Positions 43,004 to 54,545 are shown, numbered from the stretch's first letter. The stretch is DNA of 64,000 bases from Campanula takesimana (GCA_026119855.1 JAOWBW010000147.1:372001-436000); one strand, 5' to 3'. Made by a program: numbers and translations. The notes: generated by a model from the letters alone, not told the origin.

Positions 43004-43785
43004 TAACTCCATAATGACATGTCAACATCAAATTCCATGTCATTGCCACCGGAGTACCCATCTCCCACAAAGTCCGGCGGACAGAGCATCACCCCTTCCG
43101 CTATGTTGGCAAGCAACTCCGGCAACTCAAACACCGCTTTCTCATCTACGTAAAACAAATTTTCCGGCAATGTCAACGGCTGGAAAGACTCTCTTGCCAA
43201 ATTAGCTTCTGCCTTGTGTATTAACTTACCCTCCCCGGAAAAAGATGGATCAGGCAGCAGCAGCCAAAGCAAGTCAGCTTCCTCATCTGTGATAAACATA
43301 TTTTCCGGCAATGTCTCTTCCACGACCTCCTCGGAGATCGAAGGCCGGAATTTCTCAGCCGCCAGAGTTGCCGCCTCCTGTATATCCTTAACCTCCCCGG
43401 AAGCCGGAATAGGCAGCCGCCACAATGAGTCAGCGAAATTCAAACAAGCAGATCGCCCTCTAAGCGCAATAACAGCGACGTCATGAGCTCGAGCGGCCAT
43501 CTCAGCCGTCGGGAATGTACCAAGCCATATCCTGGTCTTCTTATTAGGCTCCCTCAATTCACAAACCCACTTGCCGGACTTCCTCCCCCTCACTCCCCGG
43601 TACACCGGATGACGTGTCTCCTTAAACTTCTTCCTACCGGACCGCTTCTTTGAATGGCAAGAAGCCAACATCACTTCTTCATCTGAAAAATTCACTTTAC
43701 CGGAATTAGACGATGACTCCATCGGCGGTGATAATGGATCAGACACAGATGGTAATGGGTCATAGAATTGAGAAAAGCTTTCCAT
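43003..43785 (-). CDS. CBF/DREB1: CBF/DREB1 AP2/ERF transcription factor
   Basis: Single-exon gene, 260 aa from the ATG at 43785. Family role: binds the CRT/DRE (CCGAC) and activates cold or drought genes in the nucleus. The CBF signatures flank the AP2 domain: KKRSGRKKFKETRHP before and DSLWRLP after. The AP2 core shows YRGVRGRKSGKWVCELREP with Val14/Glu19-type DREB residues and WLGTFPTAEMAARAHDVA. The C-terminal half contains a duplicated acidic module (ENMFITDEEADLL and ENLFYVDEKAVFEL). The protein ends DMSLWS: the stop TAG at 43003-43005 uses one base of a MITE, so the usual C-terminal LWSY motif lacks its Tyr. Upstream TATA box at 43924-43932. Confidence 0.92.
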   Translation of the reverse strand: MESFSQFYDPLPSVSDPLSPPMESSSNSGKVNFSDEEVMLASCHSKKRSGRKKFKETRHPVYRGVRGRKSGKWVCELREPNKKTRIWLGTFPTAEMAARAHDVAVIALRGRSACLNFADSLWRLPIPASGEVKDIQEAATLAAEKFRPSISEEVVEETLPENMFITDEEADLLWLLLPDPSFSGEGKLIHKAEANLARESFQPLTLPENLFYVDEKAVFELPELLANIAEGVMLCPPDFVGDGYSGGNDMEFDVDMSLWS

Positions 43786-43923
43786 AATAAGAAGCAACGG
43801 CTAACAAAAATGGAAAAGGTTGTGAGTTGAGTGAGAAGTCAAATGTAACTAATTAAATTTAATTGTTCTATTTATGGCAAAACTTTAACTGACTATGAAC
43901 ATATTTGGAATTATAGGGTGGGT

Positions 43924-43932
43924 GTTTATATA
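43924..43932 (-). promoter_or_regulatory. TATA box of the CBF/DREB1 gene
   Basis: TATATAAAC on the minus strand, 139 bp upstream of the ATG, in an otherwise AT-rich leader. Confidence 0.6.
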
Positions 43933-45130
43933 TTGCAAGTGTGCGAGAGAGGAACGCGAAACGAACGCGCTATGGAGAGTTTGGGATGCCAGCTGGGAAA
44001 ATGTTTTATGTGGATATAAATTCAGTGCCCAGATATTTTTGTGGGGTCCAGGTATTAAGCTGAGTCAGTATTTGTGTCGTCAGATTTTACTCTTCCGTTT
44101 AATCTTATCAGCATAAACAAAATAATCAAAGAGTGACGTCGGTAAGGAAGGTAATGCACAATTGGAAAGCGAAAAGTGAAAAAGGTCCTTATCTCCCATC
44201 CCAGGTCACCCCATTATCCGGTTATTCCACAGGCTTGGTTGTTGAGACCAAGGAGGCAAGTTCCTCGCCTCATTCTCGATGATTCTTATATGTTCGGATA
44301 AAATCTTTCACCCAATTTAAGAACATCCACAAGCAAATTGCAATTTGGTTCCGACATTTATATAAGTTTGTAATGTTGCTCCCAACTGTTTAATTTCCCA
44401 ATTTAGTATCCCAACATTTATATATTCTTGCAATGTGGCTACAAAACTAACACCCAGTTAAAATTTTAACAAAATGACACCAATGTGACTAACACATATT
44501 TTTTAAATGGATAAAATGGTCCTTGAACTGCATTTTTAGTAAGATCATCTTTTTTGCCATAAATACATTTTCCAATTAAGATAACGTATTCAGTTTTAAA
44601 GTTGCATGTCTTCTTTCTCTTTCCTAGCTTAATTATTTTATGAATTAATTTATTGAATTTGGTGGTTTGATTATATTACATATTAATTTCCTTCCAAACA
44701 ATATAACAAACTAAATCATAAAAATTCTCTCTTATTTTAATTTGTTTAATTTAGACTAAACATGTATGTCTTCACTCTCTTTCTTATATTTAATTTGTAT
44801 AATTAAATTTAAAATAAAAAAATTACTTTCTTATCCTGCCATTTGCAACAATAAGACCGTTACTTATTTCCTTTCACTTGAAGAAAAATATTTCAATTTT
44901 TTATCTCACTTCAAAAACTCTTAATAAATTATCGTAAATGAGCCTACATAATTATTTTGAGTTATAATCAAATATAAAATGTACTTATATATATTTAGTT
45001 ATTTTTACGAAATATTTTTAATTCCTAATTATATATATTTTAAAGTATTTTAGTTTCTTTTTTATTATTAAAATAAAATATTAAATTATGCTTGGATAAA
45101 TAAATGACTTTGTAAGGAATACATATATTA
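43933..45130. other. CBF promoter and AT-rich intergenic region
   Basis: The first 300 bp should hold the CBF promoter. From about 44300 the sequence is very AT-rich. I see no gene or clear transposon ends until the LTR at 45131. Confidence 0.5.
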
Positions 45131-45681
45131 TGTTAGAAAATTAGACCCAAGAGATAAATAATAACGAACACAAATCAACACAGAATATACGTGGTTCACC
45201 AAACTCAGTTGGCTACCTCCACAGGCAAAGGGAAACAGATGGCGGAGAAACAATTACAAAGAAGATGATGATCACACTAATCTATGCTTGCATGAACTTT
45301 CATCACAAAGTTCCTAGCTATGCAAGTCCCTAGAACTAGAATTATTGATCTTTCTCTCTCTCTATGTCTTTGATTACGCTATGAAATAAATACTAAACTA
45401 TGGCAAGTATTTATAGTATTGTTAGACCTAATTAGGAAGATAGAAGGAGTCCTAAATCAAATCCTTAACGGACTTGATTTACTTTCTTCAACAGCCAGAA
45501 CATTGCAGATTTCCGGAATTCCTCGGAGTCGAATGGTCCGCACGGGTCAAGGGAATGGTCCGACTGGACCCAAGCTAGTCCGACCGGACCCAAGCTAGTC
45601 TGACCGGACTTCTTCTGCTACCCGACCGGATCAATGACCTGGTGCACTTCATCTTCTCAAAATCATTTTTCTGCTCTAACA
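45131..45681 (-). repeat. LTR 1 of gag-only copia (3' LTR)
   Basis: 551 bp, TGTTAGAAAA...CTCTAACA. It holds GTCCGACCGGAC-type motifs starting at 45558, 45578, 45598 and a related one at 45620. A purine-rich tract (minus strand AGGTGGAGTT) abuts it at 45682. Confidence 0.9.
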
Positions 45682-46477
45682 AACTCCACCTTGATTTTGA
45701 GTCTCCCCTAATAATTCAGATGCACGAGCTCCCGACATAGCCTCCACCTTGAGCCACATCCCTCGTACCAGATTTTCAACCTTTGCCTCAGTTTATCTTT
45801 CATCAAAGACACTTGATTTTGTGGACCATGTATCTTCAAGACACTCAAAATTTGCCTCACCAGACAAACAACCTTGTCCTCTGGACAATCAGATTTTCTG
45901 CATGCAATGTATCCTACGGACACCCAGACATACACCTACGTGCACTCAGAGGTGCACCTACGGGCACTCAGAATCGCCTCAACGGGCGATTAACAGTCAT
46001 TTAGTTGTGGCCCATCCAGTCGACATTGGATCATGCCAACCATGACTGATAGAACCGGTGTGTGTTGATCTTCTAATCGTGGATTGCCCAGTTCACTCCG
46101 GCCTAGAGTAAAACGATGCTCCACCTGCTCGTCAACACCCTCACCATTCTCAGAACCTTGGAGGATGAACAAGGAACCTTTTATTTCTCCCTTCAGAATC
46201 ACATCTGAACCTTTGTAGACATTTAGAACTCCACCTTCACCCTTGAAACTGTATCCCTTCTTGTCCAAGCGACTAAGCGATATCAGATTCTTTGCTACTT
46301 GTGGAACGTGTCTTACCTTGTTCAATGTGAGAGTTTTATCACCAGAAGTTCTAACCCTTACAGAGCCCATGCCAACTACCTCGCAGTCCGATCCATTAGC
46401 CATATAAATACGGTCTCCATTTTCTAATCGTACGTTACAAACTGCTCCTTACGCGAACACATGTGATAAGACGCTCC

Positions 46478-47371
46478 CTAATCTAGGACCCATGCAACTT
46501 CCCTGCATGCTACTTCTTCGGTCACCAGGGCATAATCACAATCCTCATAAAGATTGTTTCTGCTTGCCGCCGCAGCAGTCGACTCAGATTTCTGCTGCTC
46601 TCTCTTCTTCTTAGGACAATCGGTTTTCCAATGCCTTTTCTCCTTGCAAAAACTACAGATATCTCCAGGTCTCGGACCCCGTCTAGAACCTCCGTTCCTT
46701 TGACCATGCCCTCTGCTGCCTTCCGCAACCAAACCTGATGACTGAGATTCTGTACTAGTACCACTCGCCTTTCGGCTCAGTTCTCTATTCTTCAGACCAG
46801 ACATTACTTGCTCCAGAGTAATTGTCTCTTTGTTCAGACATGAATCAACATATGATTCATATGACAACGGTAGAGACACCAGAAGAATTAAAGTAGCATC
46901 CTCATCCTCAATTTTCACCTTTATATTACGCAATTCAAGTAATAAAGCAGAAAATCTATCTAGATGATCCTTGATAGGCGTACCTTCAGACATATGGAAA
47001 GTGAATAGCTTCTTCTTCATATAGAGCTTGTTGGTTAGAGACTTTTTCAAATACACCTTCTCTAACATTAGCCACAAGCCTCCCGCTGTTTCATGATATG
47101 CTACTTCCGCTAAGATCTCATCATCAAGACTCATGATAATCATTGAATGAGTCTTCTCATCCAATACAACCATGTCTGCAGCCTTCTTCGAATCCTCCGC
47201 TGTGGGAACGACATCTGCCTTACCTTTTGGATCCTTATGATCCCTGATTGCAGTAGCCACTGGAGCCCACAAACTTTGTCTTTGCAACATGGCTCTCATC
47301 TTGATCTGCCATAAACTAAAACTGTTCTTCCCATCAAACTTGTCGATTTTCTGGTCCATCCCAGAATCCAT
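46478..47371 (-). CDS. Copia gag, first copy of array
   Basis: 297 codons from an ATG (MDSGMDQKIDKFDGKN). UBN2-type gag core with FSLWQIKMRAML and YESYVDSCLNKE, then the knuckle CSFCKEKRHWKTDC. The frame ends at AWVLD followed by TAG, exactly where the protease DSG would start; the other copy has a Ser codon there, so this is a nonsense mutation. A downstream remnant at 46403-45990 continues the protease/gag-pre-integrase region (NLISLSRLDKKGYSF) and then ends. Confidence 0.85.
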   Translation of the reverse strand: MDSGMDQKIDKFDGKNSFSLWQIKMRAMLQRQSLWAPVATAIRDHKDPKGKADVVPTAEDSKKAADMVVLDEKTHSMIIMSLDDEILAEVAYHETAGGLWLMLEKVYLKKSLTNKLYMKKKLFTFHMSEGTPIKDHLDRFSALLLELRNIKVKIEDEDATLILLVSLPLSYESYVDSCLNKETITLEQVMSGLKNRELSRKASGTSTESQSSGLVAEGSRGHGQRNGGSRRGPRPGDICSFCKEKRHWKTDCPKKKREQQKSESTAAAASRNNLYEDCDYALVTEEVACREVAWVLD

Positions 47372-47431
47372 CTCTTTCTATCGCCGCGGAATGCCCTGAT
47401 CTTCCTTGAATAACCAGGCTCTGGTGCCACT

Positions 47432-47833
47432 TGTTAGGAAATTTGACCCAAGAGATAAATAATAACGAATACAAATCAACACAGAATATACGTGGTTCAC
47501 CAAACTCAGTTGGCTACCTCTACAGGCAAAGGGAAACAGATGGCGGAGAAACAATTACAAAGAAGATGATGATCACGCTAATCTATTCTTGCATGAACTT
47601 TGATCACAAAGTTCCTAGCTATGCAAGTCCCTAGAACTAGAATTATTGATCTCTCTCTCTATGTCTTTGATTACACTATGAAATAAATACTAAACTATGG
47701 CTAGTATTTATAGTATTGTTAGACCTAATTAGGAAGATAGAAGGAGTCCTAAATCAAATCCTTAACGGACTTGATTTACTTTCTTCAACAGCCAGAACAT
47801 TGCAGAATTTCAAAATTCCTAGGAGTCGAATGG
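47432..47833 (-). repeat. LTR 2 of gag-only copia, left part (interrupted)
   Basis: Matches LTR 1 from its start to gtcgaatgg. The next 2.87 kb is foreign; the LTR resumes at 50707. The primer site TGGCACCAGAGC on the minus strand lies at 47419-47430. Confidence 0.85.
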
Positions 47834-47850
47834 GTTAGGATAGCATATAG

Positions 47851-50583
47851 TGTTACGACCCGAAATATAGGCTCTATTTTATTATTAATTAAATGATTTT
47901 TATTTAATTATTTGCTTATTTATTTATTTAAATTATTATTTATTTAAATAATTATGTGTGCAATTTATGTGTTATAATATTTGTGCCTAGCTTTGTATTG
48001 AGTTATTTGGGCTAGTGTGGAAGTGTTGGGTCTTAATAGTTAGTCGGGAGTACAAATAAGCGTGCTAGTAGATGGGGGAGGGGCCCGAGTGTAATATTTT
48101 GAAATAATCCTCCCTACTTCCCCCTCCTCCCTCACCTTCTCCCTCATCCTTCACCTCAATTCCCAGCACCTTCTTCCTCTCTCTCTAGCTAGAAAAGGTA
48201 AGTTTCTTTTCTCTTCCTTCTCTCTTTTTTTCTCCATCTTCCTCTCATTATTGTTCATTTCTTAAATCATGAACATTGTTTAGATCGTCGCTAGGATCGC
48301 GTAGAGTCAAAAATATTTGAATTCCGTCAACCTTGAGAATTTGCAAGTAAGTTACTTTTCCCCCATTTTGCTAAAAATGTTCATTCCATGCTTAGTTGAT
48401 ACTATGATTACCATTTCTTGCTTCTTGGGTTGATTTTGAGATGATTTGCATTTTATCCCATTTTGTGAAGTTTTGGTGTTGAATCATCCCTGGGATTGAG
48501 TAGATTAAATGATGTTTTATGAGTTGTTTTAGGTCCATAGGGTGTTTGGGTATCTTAGTATACCTATTAGAAGCATTTGGGTTTGATTTATGTTGTTGGG
48601 TGGAAAATTTGGGAGAAACCCAGTTGGTTTTGGCCGTTTTCCGGCGACCTGGGTGCGTGGGCGACCGCCCATGATGGGTTTGGGCGACCGCCCATGGGAT
48701 CAGTTAATCCAGAGAATCTGAGCAAAGTGATTAGGCGACCGCCCACTTTTGGGTTGGGCGACCGCCCAGGAAGTCAGTGGGTTTTGGGCTTGGGGTTGGG
48801 TTTTGGGCGACCGCCCAGACTGGCTATGGGCGACCGCCCATACCAGCTGTTCTGAGCCTCTTTGTTATTGAATTGTTTTAAGGTCCAAGCCCGATCTAGA
48901 CTCGAAGTACCACCCTAGTTGACTTAAGTTAATGTTGTGGAACACTTTAGTAATTAAAATTGGTTCCTTTGTGAACAATAGAGCTATGTAATTTGATCAA
49001 GTGTTGTTTGGGCATCTTATGATGTGTCCGTGTTTGTTCCAACCGAATTGAATTTCGCGTAAGACTTAGTATAGGTTTTAGGCGATGTCCTATAGTACCT
49101 AGAGGGCTGTTTTGGAACACTAAGGTGTAGGGTTTAGTCCGGTCGTGATCATGTTCTAATAAGAGTAACCTTTTGGATTCGTTTGGGGTGTTTAGAATTG
49201 GTTCGTTAGGGTCGGAGGTAAAGCGTGAATTGGCGATTTGGTACTTACGATTTGATTAATCTTAAGGTGTACTCATTCTGGATTCCTACTTTGGAATCCC
49301 AGGTATGATGAGATGGTTGAGTATCATCTTTGGAATGTATCTGGTATGGTTCCTCTTTATGGAATGATCGGGTTCTAATAATCATTGTTGTTGTGCTTTT
49401 TATGAGAAACTCCGTTATCGTTGTTGTGCTCTTTATGAGAAACTCCGTTATCGTTGTTGTGCTCTTTTATGAGAAACTCGTTGTGTTTATTGTTGTTGAA
49501 CTCTTCTTGAGAAATCGTTTGCATCTTTTTGGTGATTAATTGGTATGATTCCCTACTTTGGAATCAATGGTTGTTTATTGTGCTAGTATTTTATTACTTA
49601 GCCTTACTTGAAATTCCAGCTGGTATTTTGTGTGTGTTTGGGCGATGCGAAACATTATGATGGCACAGCCAAGTCCATTGTGATTGTTGACCATTGTTTT
49701 GCCCCCTTATTACCCTCCTCCAGATTGGCCTTGGATGTGAGAAGAGCTAGCTCCCTTGTGTGCATTTTAGCTTTCCTTGGAGCATGACTTTGTGGCATGT
49801 CTCCCGTCCTTTGTGACACTTCTTTTGGTCCTTGATTCCGGTACCGGGGTTTTCTCTTCGAGCTTTCATGCTGCTATGAAGATGTTGATTGTTGATTATT
49901 GAAGCTGCGCAGCGACCTTTATTTGGTTCTTCCAGTTGGATGAAACCTTGGCTACGTATCCACTTATGAGTGTTTATTTCAGCTTTATGTGTTGCATGTT
50001 GAGCTGGTCGTTATTTCCAACCGGTATGGGACGGTTGGCGATAGGGAGCCTCTCATTTGTTGTTATATGTTTATTTATATGATTGATTACGTATGTCACT
50101 TATCCCGCTGCTATCTGTCTTATGTTAATTGCTATTATTCATTGCATACTAGCATGTCATGTCGTTGCATTAGTAACTTACTGAGATTTTATCTCACCCC
50201 GTTTATTTCCATCTTTGTTTTTCCTTAACCCCCCCCCCCCCAGGAGGAAAAGGATTAGGATTCGCAGATCGAGGAGGACGTCGAGAGGATTGAGATTTTG
50301 GGGCAGGTTGTTGTGGATCGGTTTACATTATTTAAATGTATAACCTTTTGGGGATAGTTTTACCATCATTGTCGTCATTAAGAATTGTATATTTTATTCT
50401 TTTGGGTATAAGCTGTGGAGCTTATGTTAGATGTACTTTGTTGATTTAAGCTTGGATTTGTAAAACCTTGTGTTATCATCTTTTAGTTCAAAATGAAATT
50501 TTTAACTTCTATATTTTAGAGTCTTGGTTTTAAGTCGACGTCCAGCTCGCGATCTCGGGCCCGCGGGGTTCGGGGTCGCGACA
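47851..50583. mobile_element. Solo LTR (2.7 kb) of a gypsy-type element
   Basis: TGTTACGACCCG...GGGTCGCGACA, flanked by TATAG on both sides (47846-47850, 50584-50588). It shares its start and many blocks with the LTRs at 62176 and 63011. There is no internal coding region, so it is best read as an LTR left after recombination. Inside: six GGGCGACCGCCC-type palindromic motifs at 48659-48839, a short duplication near 49400-49460, and no gene. Confidence 0.8.
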
Positions 50584-50588
50584 TATAG

Positions 50589-50706
50589 AATATATAAAAT
50601 ATAGATTAAGATTTTTCAATGAAGTCAATAAAAAAAGGGCGGGTAAGATCATCTGTTTGTCGATCGATCCCAGGAAGCCCAGCGGAGAATGGTACTCTAA
50701 ATGCAG
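50589..50706. other. Unassigned insert between solo LTR and copia LTR 2
   Basis: About 118 bp (with 12-17 bp on the left side, 47834-47850) that match neither the copia LTR nor the solo LTR. It interrupted the copia LTR before the solo LTR landed. No ends recognised. Confidence 0.5.
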
Positions 50707-50832
50707 GGCTTCCGCCCGGGTCAAGGGAATGGTCCGACTGGACCCTAGCTAGTCCGACCGAACTTCTTTTGCTACCCGACCGGATCAATGACCTGCTGCA
50801 CTTCATCTTCTCAAAATCACTTTTCTGCTCTA
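50707..50832 (-). repeat. LTR 2 of gag-only copia, right part
   Basis: Continues LTR 2 from tccgcccgggtcaag to gctctaata (the CA end is mutated to TA) and joins the second internal region. Confidence 0.8.
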
Positions 50833-51491
50833 ATAAACTCCATCTTGATTTTGAGTCTCCCCTAATAATTCAGATGTACGAGCTCCCGACATAGCCTCCA
50901 CCTTGAGCCACATCTCTCGTACCAGATTTTAACCTTTGCCTCAGTCTGTCTTTCATCAAAGACACTCGATTTTATGCACCATGTATCTTTAAGACACTCA
51001 GAATTTGCCTCACCAGACAAACAACCTTGTCCTCTGGACAATCAGATTTTTTGCATGCAATGTATCCTACGGACACCCAGACGTGCACCTACGGGCACTC
51101 AGATGTGCACCTACAGGCACTCAGAATTGTCCCAATGGGCGATTAATAGTCATTTAGTTGTGGCCCATCCAGTCAACATTGGATCATGCCAACCATGACT
51201 GATAGAACCGGTGTTTGTTGATCTTCTAGCCGTGGCTTGCCTAGTTCACTCTGGCCTAGAGTAAAATGATGCTCCACCTGATGGTCAACACCCTCACCAT
51301 TCTCAGAACCTTGGAGGATGAACAAGGAACCTTTTTTGTCTCCCTTCTGAATCACATCTGAACCTTTGTAGACATCTAGAACTCCACCTTCTCCCATAAA
51401 ACTGTATCCCTTCTTGTCCAAGCGACTAAGCGATATCAGATTCTTTGCTACTTATAGTACGTGTCTTACCTTGTTCAATGTGAGAGTTTTA

Positions 51492-52523
51492 TCACCAGAA
51501 GTTCTCACCCTTACAAAGCCCATGCCAACTACCAGCAGTCTGATCCATTAGCCATATAAATACGGTCTCCATCTTTTTGCTCGTACGTTGCAAAAGTTCC
51601 TTGCGCGAACACATGTGATAAGACGCTCCCGAATCTAGGACCCATGCAACTTCCTTGCACGCTACTTCTTCGGTCACCAGGGCATAATCACAATCCTCAT
51701 CAAGATTTTCACTGCTTGCCGCCGCAGCAGTCGACTCAGATTTCTGCTGCTCTCTCTTCTTCTTAGGACAATCGGTTTTCCAATGCCCTTTCTCCTTGCA
51801 AAAACTATAGATATCTCCAGGTCTCGGACCCCGTCTAAAACCTCCGTTCCTTCGACCATGCCCTCTGCTGCCTTTCGCAACCAAACCTGATGACTGAGAT
51901 TCTGTACTAGTACCACTCGCCTTTCGGCGCAGTTCTCTAGTCTTCAGACGAGACTTTACTTGCTCCAGAGTAATTGTCTCTTTGTTCAGACATGAATCAA
52001 CATATGATTCATATGACAACTGTAGAGACACCATAAGAATTAAAGCAGCATCCTCATCCTCAATTTTCACATGTATATTACGCAATTCAAGTAATAAAGC
52101 AGAAAATCTATCTAGATGATCCTTGATAGGCGTACCTTCAGACATATGGAAAGTGAATAGCTTCTTCTTCATATAGAGCTTGTTGGTTAGAGACTTTGTC
52201 AAATACATCTTCTCTAACGTTAGCCACAAGCCTCCCACTGTTTCTTGATCCGCTACTTCCGCTAAGATCTCATCATCAAGACTCATGATAATCATTGAAT
52301 GAGCCTTCTCATCCAATACTACCATGTGTGCAGCCTTCTTCGAATCCTCCGCTGTGGGAACGACATCTGCCTTACCTTTTGGATCCTTATGATCCCTGAT
52401 TTCAGTAGCCACTGGAGCCCACAAACTTTTTCTTCGCAACATGGCTCTCTTCTTGATCTGCCATAAACTGAAAATGTTCTTCCCATCAAACTTGTCGATT
52501 TTCTGGTCCATACCAGAATCCAT
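51492..52523 (-). CDS. Copia gag plus protease start, second copy of array
   Basis: 343 codons, same start as the first copy. The knuckle has lost its first Cys (YSFCKEKGHWKTDC). The frame reads through LDSGASYHMC of the protease, then shifts near 51535. The remnant 51421-51173 matches 45990-46403. No downstream pol domains. Confidence 0.85.
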   Translation of the reverse strand: MDSGMDQKIDKFDGKNIFSLWQIKKRAMLRRKSLWAPVATEIRDHKDPKGKADVVPTAEDSKKAAHMVVLDEKAHSMIIMSLDDEILAEVADQETVGGLWLTLEKMYLTKSLTNKLYMKKKLFTFHMSEGTPIKDHLDRFSALLLELRNIHVKIEDEDAALILMVSLQLSYESYVDSCLNKETITLEQVKSRLKTRELRRKASGTSTESQSSGLVAKGSRGHGRRNGGFRRGPRPGDIYSFCKEKGHWKTDCPKKKREQQKSESTAAAASSENLDEDCDYALVTEEVACKEVAWVLDSGASYHMCSRKELLQRTSKKMETVFIWLMDQTAGSWHGLCKGENFW

Positions 52524-52583
52524 CTCTTTCTATCGTAACGGAATGCCCTAATCTTCCTTGACTAACCAGGCTCTGGTGCCACT

Positions 52584-53112
52584 TGTTAGGAAATTAGACC
52601 CAAGAGATAAATAATAACGAATACAAATCAACACAGAATATACGTGGTTTACCAAACTCAGTTGGATACCTCCACAGGCAAAGGGAAACAGATGGCGGAG
52701 AAACAATTACAAAGAAGATGATGATCACACTAATCTATGCTTGCATGAACTTTGATCACAAAGTTCCTAGCTATGCAAGTCCCTAGAACTAGAATTATTG
52801 ATCTCTCTCTCTCTATGTCTTTGATTACGCTATGAAATAAATACTAAACTATGGCTAGTATTTATAGTATTGTTAGACCTAATTAGGAAGATAGAAGGAG
52901 TCCTAAATCAAATCCTTAACAGACTTGATTTACTTTCTTCAACAGCCAGAACATTGCAGAATTTCGGAATTCCTTGGAGTCGAATGGTCCGCCCAGGTCA
53001 AGGGAATGGTCCGACCGGACCCAAGCTAGTCCGACCGGACTTCTTCTGCTACCTGACCGGATCAATGACCTGCTGCATTTCATCTTCTCAAAATCACTTT
53101 TCTGCTCTAACA
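52584..53112 (-). repeat. LTR 3 of gag-only copia (5' LTR)
   Basis: 529 bp, TGTTAGGAAA...CTCTAACA, with two perfect GTCCGACCGGAC motifs (53009-53020, 53029-53040). It is one motif unit shorter than LTR 1. Confidence 0.9.
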
Positions 53113-53138
53113 AATTATAAGTACAAAATAAAATCATA

Positions 53139-53379
53139 CTCCCTCCGTTCCGGGTAAGTTGCAACATGGAAAGGGAAGCACAAAAATTAAGAAAGGAGAA
53201 TAATGAGTGGTTGGGAGGAAGAGAGAGAATGAGTGGAGAATAATGAGTGGTTGGGAGGAAGAGAGAGAATGAGTAGAAGATTATAAAAGTAATAAAGAGT
53301 TTCTTTATTTGGCATTGTTACAACTTAAGTGGAATGCTCAAAATGTCAAATTGTTGCAACTTACCCGGAACGGTGGGAG
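53139..53379. mobile_element. Stowaway-like MITE 4
   Basis: 241 bp, tips CTCCCTCCGTTCCGGGTAAG and its near-perfect complement, TA on both sides. Unlike MITEs 1-3, its core contains a direct duplication of about 40 bp (agaataatgagtggttggga units at 53199 and 53239). Confidence 0.85.
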
Positions 53380-53399
53380 TATATATTCCCAATATTAAT

Positions 53400-54480
53400 T
53401 TAATCTACATTTTTAAAATATAAAATGAATAAGGTAAATAACAAATAAAACATCACATGAGCGGCGCATGGCCTCTTGAGAATGACCATGGTTTGGGTCA
53501 GATCACAACTAGATTTAGCCTAATTAAAGTGTCTGATTGTCCAATAATATTCGGAACCTACACTGTTACCTCTGTATCTCGACATCTTCACTTGGCTATC
53601 AACAGAAGACGAGGACCGACATGCAACTCGGCTTGTGACCAAGTCGAGATCTTATTTCCCCTAAGTTTCGGGCTCTGATGATTAATTTTACATTCCTCGG
53701 TTTAACTTAAACCAAAGACGAGGAGTTCAGCCACGTCAGTAACTTGGTCAACACTCCAGGACTTTCCTTAGTCTCACTTATTTAAATATCACACTTTAGT
53801 TCTCCTTCCACGAATAGATATCCGGAAATCCATATATAAAAATACGGCTAAAAGTTTAAAGAGTTTGACAAGAATCCAAGATACTCGCAAATACAGGGAT
53901 ATTCCTTATCAATAGAGATCCTTTACAACAAGGAAACTATCAGAACACAATCCTCATCAGGATTCTACTTTCCTAAATAACAGTCCAATACCAAAACGGA
54001 CTCCTTGGATTCCTTAACAAGTCAGGACTAATCAGCCGGCACCTATATAAACAGGCCCTCATATAGCAAACGGGTATCAAATTCTCTTGGCACTTACTTT
54101 AGTCAATTGATTTCTCTTTGCTCTTAATCTCACATAACAAGATTCTTATTCTCACGCCGGAGGGCCTTTGTCGGACTCGCCCCGGCGCAGTTTACGTTTG
54201 TTTCGTGTGATTTTAGGCTAATCAAGGAGTAGGTGGGATTATCCGAACCGCTAGATTTAGGTTGATCCGACACGATTTTGGCATCATCAGTTTGGTTCCA
54301 TTACCGGGAATCGATCGGAAGCTCTGTTGGTTAGGTCCATAATTCTACCTCATGGCTGAAATCCCTAGAGATGGATTGACCGTAAGTCTCACCCATGGTG
54401 ACAATCAAGAAAATCAACCTGAACAACCCGGCACAGTGGCTGCTGAGATTCAGAATATGGTATATTTAGAACTCTTCTAA
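53400..54480 (+). mobile_element. 5' part of a gypsy-like LTR element, truncated
   Basis: LTR-like segment ending ...GCATCATCA at 54289 (start not determined), with a TATATAAAC box near 54042. A primer-site candidate TGGTTCCATTACCGGGAA follows at 54293-54310. A short gag-like frame 54352-54480 (MAEIPRDGLTVSLTHG) ends after 42 codons. The element is then cut by the copia LTR at 54546. Confidence 0.55.
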
Positions 54481-54545
54481 CACCATTATTAAACATAAAC
54501 ATGTATTTATACTATAATATTTATCTATGTTGGTTTGTAAGAATG

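Larger units (their letters stand above)
45131..53112 (-). mobile_element. Tandem array of a gag-only copia retrotransposon (LTR-int-LTR-int-LTR)
   Basis: Three LTRs (45131-45681; 47432-47833 plus 50707-50832; 52584-53112) alternate with two internal regions in the same minus orientation. Each internal region carries gag and the start of the protease and a short remnant of gag-pre-integrase, but no integrase, RT or RNase H, and both share the same deletion. It therefore fits a defective family mobilised by others, as in TR-GAG elements. Flanks are ...tatta and aatta, an imperfect 5-bp duplication. The array form suggests unequal recombination between two copies. Confidence 0.85.
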
